This document shows positions 45,794 through 54,946 of a stretch of DNA of 64,000 bases, in pieces. The DNA comes from Eximiradius sp. (lineage in GTDB: Bacteria > Bacteroidota > Ignavibacteria > Kapaibacteriales > UBA2268). Every line of letters starts with the position of its first letter. Positions within the stretch are counted from its first letter, which is position 1. The notes under the pieces are model-generated. The model ran no database searches. It saw nothing but the letters and a program-made list of their open reading frames with translations, and was not told the origin of the DNA. Location: positions 62,001-126,000 of the forward strand of contig CAKZLY010000018.1 of assembly GCA_937127445.1 (NCBI GenBank), given 5' to 3'. The position numbers were made by a program, and so were the translations under genes.

Positions 45794-46741
45794 ATGGCTC
45801 TTTCAAATGAGTATACTATAATCGGTATTGACGGCGGCGGAACTCACACAAGAGGTATATTGGTTCGCGATGATAAAGCAATTTCACATGCTTCAAGTGG
45901 TACAGCAAGAATAGGTTCAGTTGGAGTAGGCGAAGCTTGCGAACGAACATTAAATATAATACTTGAACTATGCAACAAAGCAGAGATTGAGACATCAGAA
46001 TTAGATGCGGTAGTTGTAGGACTGGCTGGTGTTTGGCTAGAAGAGGAGAAGAAAAGAGCAGCTCAGTTGCTCCGGACACTTGCTCGTCAGCAAAGCATAC
46101 AACTTGGTGATTTGCTTGTTACAAGCGATGCTGAACTTGCTATAGAAGGTGCCTTAGGCAATAGCGATGGGATTATTACAATTGTTGGGACTGGTTCTAT
46201 TGGACTTGCTCGAATCGGAAAAAATCAATTATATCGTTGTGGTGGTTGGGGAATTGAACTTGACGACGAAGGTAGTGGTGCCTGGATTGGTCGAGAAGGG
46301 CTAACGTCCGTTGTGCGCGCTCTGGATGGTAGGGGCAAGCCAACAGTACTAACATCAAGAATTCCTGATTTTTCTCCAATTATTAATCTGGATAGACCAA
46401 GAACTATAGTCAAAGCATATCAGGATAGGGCCTTCGAATACCATAATCTTACGCCCGCAGTTATGGAATGCGCCGTTGCGGGCGATGAAGTGTGTCTTGA
46501 TATTATCATTCGAGCTGCCAATCATTTACTTGAACTTCCTGTTGCTCTGTCGAAGCATTTCAAATCTAAAACTATAAAAGTTGCCTTAATGGGTGGAATT
46601 ATCGAAGCAAATACATTATTAGCTCAAATGCTAAAAGACAGAATTAATAAACACGGGAAATTCGAAATAATTGAGCCTATTGGTTCAGCATTAGATGGAG
46701 CAATAAGTATCGGAAGAAGATTGATTGAGCAGGATATGTAG
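45794..46741 (+). CDS. N-acetylglucosamine kinase-like protein (BadF/BadG family)
   Basis: ASKHA-fold kinase of 315 residues. The phosphate 1 motif is IGIDGGGTHTRGILV, phosphate 2 is TIVGTGSIGLARIG, and GGWGIELDDEGSGAWIGREG is the hallmark of eukaryotic-type NAGK and related bacterial enzymes. Such kinases phosphorylate GlcNAc or glucosamine from wall or chitin turnover. The TTG at 45788 is in frame, but the ATG at 45794 has AGGA upstream. It is the last gene before a strong terminator and the tRNA pair. The exact sugar is inferred. Confidence 0.8.
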   Translation: MALSNEYTIIGIDGGGTHTRGILVRDDKAISHASSGTARIGSVGVGEACERTLNIILELCNKAEIETSELDAVVVGLAGVWLEEEKKRAAQLLRTLARQQSIQLGDLLVTSDAELAIEGALGNSDGIITIVGTGSIGLARIGKNQLYRCGGWGIELDDEGSGAWIGREGLTSVVRALDGRGKPTVLTSRIPDFSPIINLDRPRTIVKAYQDRAFEYHNLTPAVMECAVAGDEVCLDIIIRAANHLLELPVALSKHFKSKTIKVALMGGIIEANTLLAQMLKDRINKHGKFEIIEPIGSALDGAISIGRRLIEQDM

Positions 46742-46790
46742 GTTTTATAATTATTTGTTCGTAAGAAATTAAAACAAATAATTATATTAT

Positions 46791-46826
46791 TGCTGAGGCT
46801 TTTTGAAGTTCTCAGCATTTTTTTTT
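46791..46826 (+). terminator. Terminator after the GlcNAc-kinase-like gene
   Basis: A 7-base-pair stem (TGCTGAG at 46791-46797 with CTCAGCA at 46811-46817) and a run of nine or more T. Confidence 0.85.
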
Positions 46827-46897
46827 ATTAGTAAAGAAATCACTTAAAATAGCAATATAAAAAAATGATTTAGAAAGCAACGAGGTTTAATGAAGAG

Positions 46898-46982
46898 TGC
46901 AGAAAGAGGGACTCGAACCCTCACGGCTTTAAGGGCCACTGGATTTTGAGTCCAGCGCGTCTACCAGTTCCGCCATTTCTGC
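46898..46982 (-). tRNA. tRNA-Leu (anticodon CAA)
   Basis: Complete cloverleaf on the minus strand. The acceptor arm GCAGAAA/TTTCTGC is perfect, the anticodon stem CTGGA/TCCAG closes the loop CTCAAAA with anticodon CAA (reads UUG), a long variable arm marks it as a class II tRNA, and the T arm GAGGGTTCGAGTCCCTC follows. The 3' CCA is not encoded; the discriminator is A. Confidence 0.95.
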
Positions 46983-46989
46983 TTATTGG

Positions 46990-47067
46990 TGGTGGGCGCG
47001 GAGGGAGTCGAACCCCCGACCCCCTGCTTGTAAGGCAGGTGCTCTAGACCAACTGAGCTACACGCCC
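46990..47067 (-). tRNA. tRNA-Val (anticodon TAC), CCA encoded
   Basis: Complete cloverleaf on the minus strand. Acceptor GGGCGTG pairs with CGCGCCC (one wobble pair), anticodon stem CCTGC/GCAGG closes CTTACAA with anticodon TAC (reads GUA), and the T arm is GGGGGTTCGACTCCCTC with one wobble pair. CCA follows the discriminator A, unlike in the neighbouring tRNA-Leu seven bases away, with which it is probably co-transcribed. Confidence 0.95.
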
Positions 47068-47131
47068 TTGAGAATGGAATACAAAATTAATGTATTTTTT
47101 CTTAACTGCCAAAGATTTTTTTTACAAAAAA

Positions 47132-47728
47132 TTAAAAATTTCCAAGTTCTATGGCTATTTCGCAGAATGGTTTGCTTAATTTATTGTTATTAAAGGTATT
47201 ACCTACATAAGAATAAGAAGCATCAAAAGAGAAACGCCAACCAGCTCGAGTTAAAAATTTTAGCCAGGAACGTAGATTGTAATATACTGAAAAGTTTGGT
47301 TCGAAAGCAACGAACCAATCTTCTCCGTAATCGGGGTTGTAGCCAGGCAACAGATTTTTTTCGGTAGAGATTAAATTATATCGGATATGACCAAGCGAAA
47401 ACTTCGTCTGGATGCCATAAGACAAATTTTCATCAGGGTTAAAAATGTATTCAAAAGCAGAGGAGAAATAATTGTATTCGAAAATTGGGCGAGCATTTAT
47501 ATTGGTATCAAGAAAATTCGCTTTAATGTTACGCGAAATCATATTGTATGAACCAATGGATAAATTATAATTATTGTTAAAGTTATAGACGATGCTCCCA
47601 CCTGCCAAAAGACAAGGCTTGTTGCTTACCATAGTAGGGTTAACTGCAAGGTGTGCATAAAAAGAATTTCCCGCAAAGGATTGTAAAGCATACAGGAAAA
47701 TGATGCAGCTAAGAAGCGCTTGCCTCAT
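47132..47728 (-). CDS. Predicted outer membrane beta-barrel-like protein
   Basis: Exported protein of 198 residues. The start at 47728 is chosen over 47860 because the longer frame would put a long non-homologous lead before the signal peptide, and GGAAG precedes the inner ATG. Signal peptide 1-20 (MRQALLSCIIFLYALQSFAG). The rest alternates aromatic and polar residues in short strands (GGSIVYNFNNNYNLSIGSYN, SAFEYIFNPDENLSYGIQTKF, FSFDASYSYVGNTF) and ends in a hydrophobic strand with terminal Phe, the pattern of outer membrane barrels. The family is not recognised. Its start lies inside the 3' end of the CBS gene. Confidence 0.5.
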   Translation of the reverse strand: MRQALLSCIIFLYALQSFAGNSFYAHLAVNPTMVSNKPCLLAGGSIVYNFNNNYNLSIGSYNMISRNIKANFLDTNINARPIFEYNYFSSAFEYIFNPDENLSYGIQTKFSLGHIRYNLISTEKNLLPGYNPDYGEDWFVAFEPNFSVYYNLRSWLKFLTRAGWRFSFDASYSYVGNTFNNNKLSKPFCEIAIELGNF

Positions 47729-48161
47729 ATTCTTCCATAAGTTTGTGAACAAAGAGCATAATATCGGTAGTAGTAATAATCCCGAGAAGATTTTTTTGCC
47801 AATCGACAACTGGCAAGCAATCAAGACGATATTTTGCCATAAGTTTGATGGCTTTTGCAACGCTATCTTCTGGGAAAATCACATGTTCCTGACGGGTAAT
47901 AATTTTTTGGAAATCAAGGATTTGATTTTGAGAAAGTTCGCCTAAATTATCTTCGGCATCGTATAAGTTTCGCAGGGTATATTCCATAATGTTTCTTTCG
48001 GTGATTATTCCTATGTATTTCGAACCTTCTACAACTGGTAGATGCTTGATTTTTTCTTCTCGCATTATTTCGTCTGCTTTTTTTATTGTCTCATTAACAT
48101 CTACAAAGAACACACCTTTGTTCATTATATCGGAAATCTTGGAATTGAAATTTTTATACAT
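47709..48161 (-). CDS. CBS-domain pair protein
   Basis: Cytoplasmic protein of 150 residues consisting of two tandem CBS domains (about 10-65 and 80-140). CBS pairs form a Bateman module that binds adenine nucleotides and senses energy state. Typical blocks: ISDIMNKGVFFVDVNETI, IKHLPVVEGSKYIGIITERN and RLDCLPVVDWQKNLLGIITTTDIM. The ATG at 48161 has GAGG before it; the GTG four codons upstream overlaps that site. Its target protein is not evident; the barrel-like gene downstream overlaps by 20 bases. Confidence 0.85.
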   Translation of the reverse strand: MYKNFNSKISDIMNKGVFFVDVNETIKKADEIMREEKIKHLPVVEGSKYIGIITERNIMEYTLRNLYDAEDNLGELSQNQILDFQKIITRQEHVIFPEDSVAKAIKLMAKYRLDCLPVVDWQKNLLGIITTTDIMLFVHKLMEEYEASAS

Positions 48162-48311
48162 GATATACCTCACGAGATTTTATTATATATATATACAAAT
48201 AAACGATAAAATTATTTTATTGAAATTTAATAATAGTATATCAATAATGGATTTGGCATTTCGTCAATAGTTTTTGTCGAAAATTGTATGTTGGAGAAAT
48301 TGGGTTGGCGT

Positions 48312-50162
48312 ATGAGTAATCAAACAGCAGAAAAATATGAATTCAAAGCAGATATGAAGCAATTGCTTCACATAATTATTCATTCGCTATATACACACCC
48401 TGAGATATTTCTTCGTGAATTAATTTCAAATGCTTCTGACGCATTAAATAAACTAAGGATAATGAGGCTGACTAATTCTGATATCATTTCTCCCGAAGAA
48501 GAATTGAAAATTACAATTGAGCTGGACAAGGAAAACAAAGTATTTTCTATTGAAGACACTGGGATTGGAATGACCAAAGATGATCTAATTTATCAGCTTG
48601 GCACAATCGCAAGTTCTGGGACACTGAATTTCATTCAAAGACTTAAAGAACAAAAAGGTCAGGTAGATGTAAATCTAATCGGGCAGTTTGGGGTTGGGTT
48701 TTACTCCGTATTTATGGTAACTGATGAAGTAACAATAGAAACATTATATGCAGAAAGTGGTTCTACTACTTGGGAATGGGTATCGAATGGGACAGAAGAC
48801 TTTAGAATTTCCCCATCGAATCGTAACAAGCGTGGGACAAAAATTTCTTTCAAATTGAAAGATGATTATAAAGAATTTGCGGAAGAGTGGAAAATAAAGG
48901 AGATACTAAATAAATATTCTAATTTTGTTGATTTTCCAATATATGTCGGGAGCGAAAGAGTAAACAAGGTTGAAGCGATCTGGCACAAAAAAAAGGAGGA
49001 AGTATCAGAAGCGGAACTTTTTGAATTTTATAAATTTATTGCTGGTGATTATCAGCCGCCGCTGGGACATTTGTTTTTGAACATTGAAGGAAATGTAAAT
49101 TTTAAATCAATAATATTTATACCGCAAACCCAACCTAATATGCTTTTTGGGGATTTACGTGATAAAACAGTTCATTTATATTCAAACAAGGTATTCATAC
49201 GAGACGATGATAAAGAAATCCTGCCTGAATATTTAAGATTTGTTAAAGGAGTTGTCGATACTGAGGACATACCTTTGAACGTATCGAGGGAGGTTGCTCA
49301 AAGTTCGCCTGCAATGGCGAAAATCAGGAACGTGCTCACTGGAAGAATATTGAACTTGTTAGAAGATTGGGCTGAAAACGACAAAGAAAAATACTATAAG
49401 TTTTATAAAAATTTCGGTTCAATATTGAAAACTGGTATTAATACTGATTTTTCCAATAAAAATCGAATAATTGAGCTGCTTCGTTTCGAAACTTCTGCTC
49501 TACCACGCGGAGAAATGACCTCGCTAAAAGAATATGTTTCGCGCATGAAAGCTGAGCAAACTGAAATTTATTATATATCCGGTTCGCATCTTGATATAGT
49601 CGAAAAAAATCCGAACCTCGAATATTTTAAAAAAAACAATATAGAAGTTCTTTACTTAACTGATACAATTGATATATTTACTATTCCATATATTCGTGAG
49701 TATGAAGGCAAAGCTCTAAAATCAATAGAAAAAGCAGACATAAAGATAGAAAGCAACTCACAGAACGAAGTTCAACTTTCACAAGAGCAAAAGGACAAGC
49801 TCATTGCTAAATTCAAGCAAGTGCTAGGCGATAAAGTTGAAAATGTAGTGTCATCTTCGAGATTGATTGATTCGCCTGTTACTTTGGTAGTTGGTGAGCA
49901 AGGACTTGACCCACAACTCGAAAAGATGATGCAGGTAATAGACAAAGACTTTACTGTTTCGAAAAGAATTTTAGAAATTAATCTATCACATCCAATAATA
50001 AATAATTTACTGCACAAATTAGAAAACGGAAATGAAGAGATAGTCGAAGAAGCAATGCACCAGCTCTACGAAGGAGCACTTCTAATTGAAGGATATATGA
50101 AAAATCCTGTTGATTTTGTCAAGAGAATGAATCGTTTTATAGAAGAAGCAACAAAAATTTAA
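48312..50162 (+). CDS. htpG: Chaperone HtpG (Hsp90)
   Basis: ATP-dependent cytosolic chaperone, 616 residues from the ATG at 48312. The N-terminal GHKL ATPase domain has FLRELISNASDALNKLR, VFSIEDTGIGMTKDDLI and IGQFGVGFYSVFMV. The middle domain carries the catalytic Arg region LPLNVSREVAQSSPAM, and the C-terminal dimerisation domain follows. The eukaryotic MEEVD tail is absent, as usual in bacteria. An ATG eight codons upstream (48288) is also possible. It is followed by queA at 24 bases, probably in the same transcript. Confidence 0.94.
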   Translation: MSNQTAEKYEFKADMKQLLHIIIHSLYTHPEIFLRELISNASDALNKLRIMRLTNSDIISPEEELKITIELDKENKVFSIEDTGIGMTKDDLIYQLGTIASSGTLNFIQRLKEQKGQVDVNLIGQFGVGFYSVFMVTDEVTIETLYAESGSTTWEWVSNGTEDFRISPSNRNKRGTKISFKLKDDYKEFAEEWKIKEILNKYSNFVDFPIYVGSERVNKVEAIWHKKKEEVSEAELFEFYKFIAGDYQPPLGHLFLNIEGNVNFKSIIFIPQTQPNMLFGDLRDKTVHLYSNKVFIRDDDKEILPEYLRFVKGVVDTEDIPLNVSREVAQSSPAMAKIRNVLTGRILNLLEDWAENDKEKYYKFYKNFGSILKTGINTDFSNKNRIIELLRFETSALPRGEMTSLKEYVSRMKAEQTEIYYISGSHLDIVEKNPNLEYFKKNNIEVLYLTDTIDIFTIPYIREYEGKALKSIEKADIKIESNSQNEVQLSQEQKDKLIAKFKQVLGDKVENVVSSSRLIDSPVTLVVGEQGLDPQLEKMMQVIDKDFTVSKRILEINLSHPIINNLLHKLENGNEEIVEEAMHQLYEGALLIEGYMKNPVDFVKRMNRFIEEATKI

Positions 50163-50186
50163 TTAATAAATTGGGAAGGAAAAACA

Positions 50187-51230
50187 ATGAAGCTTTCAGA
50201 ATTTAAATACACTTTGGCAAAAAGTGCTATTGCAAAATTTCCGGCGGATCCACGTGATTCTTCAAAATTACTCATCATTGATAGAAATACGGGCGAAATT
50301 GAAGAAAAAGTTTTTTCTGATATTCTTTCAACTTTTCAAAGGGGCGATGTATTAGTATTAAATGAAACAAAGGTCTTCCCTGCACGTTTATACGGCAAAA
50401 AAGAAAAAACGAATGCCAAAATTGAAGTGCTATTGCTTCGTGAGCTCAAAGCCGACGAACGTATCTGGGATGTACTTGTTGAGCCTGCAAGGAAAGTGCG
50501 CATTGGGAATAAAATTTTCTTTGATAGTCCGAAATTTTATTGTGAAGTAATTGATAATACTACTTCGAGAGGTAGAACAGTTAAGTTCACATATGATAAT
50601 GATATATTCAAAATCATTGAAAGAATTGGTGAGATGCCTCTTCCGGATTATCTTCGTCGGGAACCGACTGAACATGACAAAGAGACATATCAATGTGTGT
50701 TTGCAAATGATAAATATTTGGCTTCGATTGCACCATCATCTGCAGGATTGCATTTTACAACAGAATTGTTAGAGAAATTATCTCAAAAAGGAGTTAAAAT
50801 CGTTACATTAAATTTGAATATTGGACAAGGTATTTTTGAACGTATTGAAGTTGAGGATCTGACTAAACATAGAATGTACTCAGAATATTTCGAAATACCA
50901 AGAGAAACAGCAGAAGGTATTAATAAAGCACTTAAAAACAAGAAGCAAGTTGTTGCCGTTGGGGCTTCGGTTGCAAGAGCTCTCGAATCGAGCGTATTAA
51001 CAACTGGAGCAGTCAAACCCAACAAAGGTTGGACTGATAAATTTATATATCCACCGTATGAGTTTAAAATTGTAACACGATTGATAACTAATTTCCATAT
51101 GCCTGCAAGCCCATCTTTGCTGCTGACGGCTGCTTTTGCTGGACGAGATATAATGTTCAAAGCTTATAAGCGTGCTGCAAAAAACGGGTATCGTTTCTTG
51201 TGTTATGGCGATGCTTTGATGATAAAATAG
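50187..51230 (+). CDS. queA: S-adenosylmethionine:tRNA ribosyltransferase-isomerase
   Basis: Transfers the ribosyl part of SAM to preQ1 in tRNA, giving epoxyqueuosine, in queuosine biosynthesis. 347 residues, family length. Marks: LAKSAIAKFPADPRDSSKLL at the start, the QueA blocks MPLPDYLRREPTEHDKETYQ and IAPSSAGLHFTTELLEKL, and near the end TNFHMPASPSLLLTAAFAG. The ribosome binding site is GGAAGG. It lies behind htpG. queF and queD, other pathway genes, are 18 kb upstream on the other strand. Confidence 0.96.
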   Translation: MKLSEFKYTLAKSAIAKFPADPRDSSKLLIIDRNTGEIEEKVFSDILSTFQRGDVLVLNETKVFPARLYGKKEKTNAKIEVLLLRELKADERIWDVLVEPARKVRIGNKIFFDSPKFYCEVIDNTTSRGRTVKFTYDNDIFKIIERIGEMPLPDYLRREPTEHDKETYQCVFANDKYLASIAPSSAGLHFTTELLEKLSQKGVKIVTLNLNIGQGIFERIEVEDLTKHRMYSEYFEIPRETAEGINKALKNKKQVVAVGASVARALESSVLTTGAVKPNKGWTDKFIYPPYEFKIVTRLITNFHMPASPSLLLTAAFAGRDIMFKAYKRAAKNGYRFLCYGDALMIK

Positions 51231-51269
51231 ATGAGTAATGTGAAATTTTTTCAATAACCGAATATTAAG

Positions 51270-51303
51270 AAGGCGTTATTATTAGAATAAATAGTGACGC
51301 CTT
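51270..51303 (+). terminator. Weak candidate terminator of queA
   Basis: A 7-base-pair stem (AAGGCGT at 51270-51276 with ACGCCTT at 51297-51303) with a 20-base loop, followed by TATATTTA rather than a U-tract. Confidence 0.45.
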
Positions 51304-51330
51304 ATATTTAATAATAGGAATTCAGAAACA

Positions 51331-51357
51331 AAAAGGCCGCCCTAAAAAAGCGGCTTT
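51331..51357 (-). terminator. Terminator of the zinc-ribbon gene
   Basis: On the minus strand GCCGC and GCGGC (51355-51351 with 51340-51336) enclose a U-rich 10-base loop and are followed by CTTTTTG. A one-base bulge extends the stem. Confidence 0.7.
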
Positions 51358-51377
51358 ATTTATTACAAGAGACAAAA

Positions 51378-52115
51378 TTATTCAATATCTAACAAGGTTC
51401 CATCGAAAGGAATTTCTTCTGGAATAAGAATACGTCCACAGTTTTCACAATGATAAATAGTATCTAAATTGTTTCTCATTTCAACCACTTTTTGAGGCGG
51501 AACAGAACTATAGCATCCTAAACAAGAACCCTTTTTGCATTGAACCGCTGCATCATAATGATAATTCAATATTCTGTTATATTCATCATAAAAATTTTTG
51601 GGAAGCATTGAAACAATTAATTTTCTTTTATTTTGAAGGACTTTTACTTCGTCGGATTGTTGTTCGGATATAGCTTCGAATTCCTTTTTCATTGTATCAA
51701 ATTCTGCGAGGGCGGTTTCATATTGTGCTTTTTGATCTTCTAAAATACGCATAATATTTTCTTCTTTGACACCTTCGGTTCGCATTTTGGCAGCTAATTT
51801 TTCGTGTTCTTGCTTTAAGTGTTCGATTTCTTTTGTTATTGCATCAAATTCTTTATTGTTGCGACTCATAAATTGTTGTTTTGCTAAATTTTCTTCTTTT
51901 TCTTTAAGTTCAACAAGAGTAATTTTAGCATTGGTGACAAAATCGCGAATTTCTTTTAATATATTTTCGGTTTCTTGCACAATAGATTTGAGTTCGTCGA
52001 CTTTTTTCTTTTTTTCCTCCACCCTATCGGGTAAATCCCCAAACTCTTCCTGAAGAAATCGAAGTTCGTTATCGATGTATGCTAATCCTGCAATTAATTG
52101 AATTTTTGAAATCAT
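51378..52115 (-). CDS. Coiled-coil protein with a C4 zinc ribbon (COG1579 type)
   Basis: Cytoplasmic protein of 245 residues. Residues about 10-175 form a long antiparallel coiled coil (LEKE-type heptads, for example QQFMSRNNKEFDAITKEIEHL). The C-terminal zinc ribbon has Cys pairs in CKKGSCLGCYSS and YHCENCGRIL. This is the COG1579 family, suggested to act on nucleic acids or in assembly processes; the exact role is unknown. Its ATG overlaps the stop of the Nif3-like gene (ATGA), a pairing that I recall as widespread in bacteria. Confidence 0.85.
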   Translation of the reverse strand: MISKIQLIAGLAYIDNELRFLQEEFGDLPDRVEEKKKKVDELKSIVQETENILKEIRDFVTNAKITLVELKEKEENLAKQQFMSRNNKEFDAITKEIEHLKQEHEKLAAKMRTEGVKEENIMRILEDQKAQYETALAEFDTMKKEFEAISEQQSDEVKVLQNKRKLIVSMLPKNFYDEYNRILNYHYDAAVQCKKGSCLGCYSSVPPQKVVEMRNNLDTIYHCENCGRILIPEEIPFDGTLLDIE

Positions 52116-52966
52116 TGTTTATTCCAATTTATTTTGACATTTCTTAAATATTCATTTTGAAGTGATTCCCAATTATTATCGGGGTAATAAGAAATAGGAT
52201 TTGTATTCACAGATGAAACGCTAATTTTCACAGAATTATCTATAGAGTTTCTAATCAATTTGGCAATACCAAGAGAAACGAATTGCTCCATTTCGTAGTG
52301 ACCGGGGTCGATAAGCAGCATTTTTCCTTTAACTGAATGAAAGGTATGATAAGTAATATCAGCGGTAATAAAGGCGTCTAAATTTGCATCAAGAGCATCT
52401 TTCAGAAAAGAAGTGCCACTGCCACCAACTATTCCAATTTTGGTTATGTTTTCAGTCTTTTTGCCAGTAGTGTATTTGACGGGAGCTAATAATTTATCTG
52501 AAACAAGTTTTACTAATTCCTGCTCGTTCATTGGCTGTTGTGCTTCGCAAATAACTCCAATACCGGCGTCCGAGCAGTTTGGTGTTGGCACAAGAAACGA
52601 AACAACACGCAAACCAAGCAAATTCGCAATTATTCTGCTGGTTCCTTCTGAATGTGCATCAAAAGTTGTATGAATAGATATAAAAGTGATTTCATTTTTA
52701 ATAAGCTTTGAGACAAGTCTGCCAACGCGTTCATCTTCGACAATTTCAGTTAAAGGACGATAAATTAGAGGATGAAAAGATATTATACAATCAACTGATA
52801 AATTAATTGCTTCGGAAATAACTTCATCAGACAATTCCATAGTAACGAGAATGTGGCTTACATCGCTACGCCCGCTTTGGACTTGAAGACCAACACAGTC
52901 ACCTTCAATTGAAGTTGATTTAGGTAATAATTTATCGATGGTAGATAGTATATCGTTAATTTTCAT
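52112..52966 (-). CDS. Nif3-like dinuclear metal centre protein
   Basis: Member of the Nif3/YbgI family, a hexameric protein with a two-metal centre, once annotated as GTP cyclohydrolase type 2; its physiological role is unsettled. 284 residues. Metal-ligand blocks: SFHPLIYRPL (in place of the usual H-H-P-L), HTTFDAHSEG and the C-terminal DPGHYEMEQF. A GGSGTSFL block (IGIVGGSGTSFL) is typical of the family. The first His of the usual HHPL motif is Phe here. The frame could begin one codon earlier with TTG. It is co-translated with the zinc-ribbon gene. Confidence 0.88.
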   Translation of the reverse strand: MKINDILSTIDKLLPKSTSIEGDCVGLQVQSGRSDVSHILVTMELSDEVISEAINLSVDCIISFHPLIYRPLTEIVEDERVGRLVSKLIKNEITFISIHTTFDAHSEGTSRIIANLLGLRVVSFLVPTPNCSDAGIGVICEAQQPMNEQELVKLVSDKLLAPVKYTTGKKTENITKIGIVGGSGTSFLKDALDANLDAFITADITYHTFHSVKGKMLLIDPGHYEMEQFVSLGIAKLIRNSIDNSVKISVSSVNTNPISYYPDNNWESLQNEYLRNVKINWNKQ

Positions 52967-53095
52967 CAATAAAAATAAACTTTATTATATTATCAATCGT
53001 TTAATATTCAAATTTACAAATAAATCTTAATTAATACAATTTAAACTATTAATTAATCGTTATAAATTTAGTCAATATACACTTTTAGACAAAAT

Positions 53096-53785
53096 ATGAA
53101 AAGAATATATATATATTTTTTGGTAATAATGCTATCGTCGACTGAAATTTTTAGTCAAACTCATTTTTCAACTCACGATACAACATTTATTTTTACACCT
53201 GGCAGAAAGTTGCAAACAATGAGCGAGCAAATGGGCTTGCTAAATAATGCTGGGGGAATTGAATTGTTGTTTTCAAACTCAGGATTTGGATTTGGTGGTT
53301 TTTATCAATATTTTATAGACGATATTACAAAAATTGGGACAAGATTTTTCATTTCTGGGGCAAGAAACACAGATGAATTTGAATTTTACGATTATTTTAC
53401 AGGAAATTCATTTATTCCGAATAAGGTTAATAGATTATATCTTATGCCACTTTCAGTAAACATTACAAGACATTTGTTTTCCGAGACTTTACATAAATCT
53501 CTCAGGCCATATGTTTCGGCCGGTGTTGGCCCTGCGTTTATTTTATCAACGCCATATAACCGAGAATTTTTCAATGCGTTTAATTATGCGAAATGGTATA
53601 CTCGATTTGGAGGAAATGTTGGAATAGGTGCAGTTTTCGGACTGGAATCGAACTCATATTTAAGTGTGAATATAGACTATTACTATATCCCATTCGGTGG
53701 TAACGGACTAGAAAGTATTAAAGACAAGCCTATTAAAACTTTCGGTGGGTTGTTTTTGTCTTTATCTATTGGTTCTTTATTTTAG
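53096..53785 (+). CDS. Secreted barrel-like protein of unknown function
   Basis: Exported protein of 229 residues. A signal peptide occupies residues 1-20 (ending FSQ before THFST). The mature part shows repeated short amphipathic strands with Gly and aromatic residues (LLFSNSGFGFGGFYQYFI, IGTRFFISGARNT, RPYVSAGVGPAFILS, VNIDYYYIPFGGNG) and a C-terminal strand with terminal Phe, the pattern of small outer membrane barrels. I cannot assign a family. No ribosome binding site is evident. The insert with the methyltransferase begins about 80 bases downstream. Confidence 0.5.
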   Translation: MKRIYIYFLVIMLSSTEIFSQTHFSTHDTTFIFTPGRKLQTMSEQMGLLNNAGGIELLFSNSGFGFGGFYQYFIDDITKIGTRFFISGARNTDEFEFYDYFTGNSFIPNKVNRLYLMPLSVNITRHLFSETLHKSLRPYVSAGVGPAFILSTPYNREFFNAFNYAKWYTRFGGNVGIGAVFGLESNSYLSVNIDYYYIPFGGNGLESIKDKPIKTFGGLFLSLSIGSLF

Positions 53786-53863
53786 ATTTTTTTGTTTTTA
53801 ATTTCAGAGGCATATACTTATATTTGTAAATAGAGTTATGTTAATTCTCATACCTACGGCGGA

Positions 53864-53873
53864 GTTGGGCGTA
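53864..53873 (+). repeat. Left end of cassette-like insert (inverted copy of the right-hand motif)
   Basis: GTTGGGCGTA is the exact reverse complement of TACGCCCAAC at 55456-55465. The first seven bases fit the integron core site GTTRRRY, where IntI cuts after the G. Confidence 0.5.
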
Positions 53874-53956
53874 ATGCTGCGACAGCGGTTCACATTGAAA
53901 ATTACGGTTCGACAAACGAACTTTTTGACTAAATTTGAAGACTGACTTTTAATAAT

Positions 53957-54946
53957 ATGGCGACAGCAACAAGATATAAAATCAAGGACGAAAATCCTTC
54001 AAAGGTTGAAGACCTTTTCAATCCTTACAATGTGGGTGCAAGACCATTTTTAAAATGGGCAGGCGGCAAAGGACAATTACTTGACAAATTTCAAGACCTC
54101 TATCCTAAACAGCTAAAACAAAAAAAGATCAAGACTTTTTACGAGCCTTTTTTAGGTAGTGGTGCGGTTTTCTTTGACATTGCACAAAATTACGACATAG
54201 AAAGTGCATACTTATACGACATTAACGAAGAACTAATATTAACTTATCAAGTTATTCAAAAAGACGTTTCAAAACTGCTTGACTTTCTGTATCGTTACCA
54301 GAAAAACTATCTGAAACTCGACAGAAAACAAAGACAGGAGTTTTTTTACGACCAAAGGACAAACTACAATTTACAACGCTTCAACACTGACTACGACAAG
54401 TATTCAGAGCAATGGTTTCCAAGAGCTGCCCAATTTATTTTCTTAAACCGGACTTGCTTCAACGGACTTTACCGGGTTAATTCAAAAGGAGAATTTAATT
54501 CACCAGCAGGCGACTACGACAACCCGACAATTTGCGATGAGCAAAACTTAATGGCAGTTCACCAAGTTTTGCAAATTGCGGAAATTAAAAAAGCTGACTT
54601 TAGACAAGTTGTTGCAGACTTAAAAGACAAATCATTTGTGTATTTTGATCCGCCATACAGACCAATCAGTAAGACAGCAAATTTTAAATCTTACAGCAAA
54701 CAAGATTTTGCCGACAACGAACAAATCGAACTCTCAAAATTATTCAGAGAGCTTGACAAGGAAGGAATAAAAGTAATGTTGAGCAATTCTGACCCTAAAA
54801 ACAATGATCCTACTGACAACTTTTTTGATGAAATATACAGCGACTACAACATAATGAGAGTTCCTGCGAGAAGAATGATAAACTCAGACCCGACAAAGCG
54901 TGGAGCAATTAACGAAATCGTTGTTACAAACTATTCAATCGCATAA
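53957..54946 (+). CDS. DNA adenine-N6 methyltransferase (Dam/D12 class)
   Basis: Site-specific DNA N6-adenine methyltransferase of 329 residues, alpha-class order. The SAM-binding motif I is FLKWAGGK (residues 31-38) with FYEPFLGSGAVFF after it; the catalytic motif IV is DPPY (231-234) in VYFDPPYRPISKTANF. The layout resembles Dam and the DpnII-type methylases, which act at GATC, but the target here is not provable by eye. It is the modification part of the insert: the next gene starts directly after its TAA and encodes a broken restriction endonuclease. No strong ribosome binding site is seen. Confidence 0.92.
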   Translation: MATATRYKIKDENPSKVEDLFNPYNVGARPFLKWAGGKGQLLDKFQDLYPKQLKQKKIKTFYEPFLGSGAVFFDIAQNYDIESAYLYDINEELILTYQVIQKDVSKLLDFLYRYQKNYLKLDRKQRQEFFYDQRTNYNLQRFNTDYDKYSEQWFPRAAQFIFLNRTCFNGLYRVNSKGEFNSPAGDYDNPTICDEQNLMAVHQVLQIAEIKKADFRQVVADLKDKSFVYFDPPYRPISKTANFKSYSKQDFADNEQIELSKLFRELDKEGIKVMLSNSDPKNNDPTDNFFDEIYSDYNIMRVPARRMINSDPTKRGAINEIVVTNYSIA

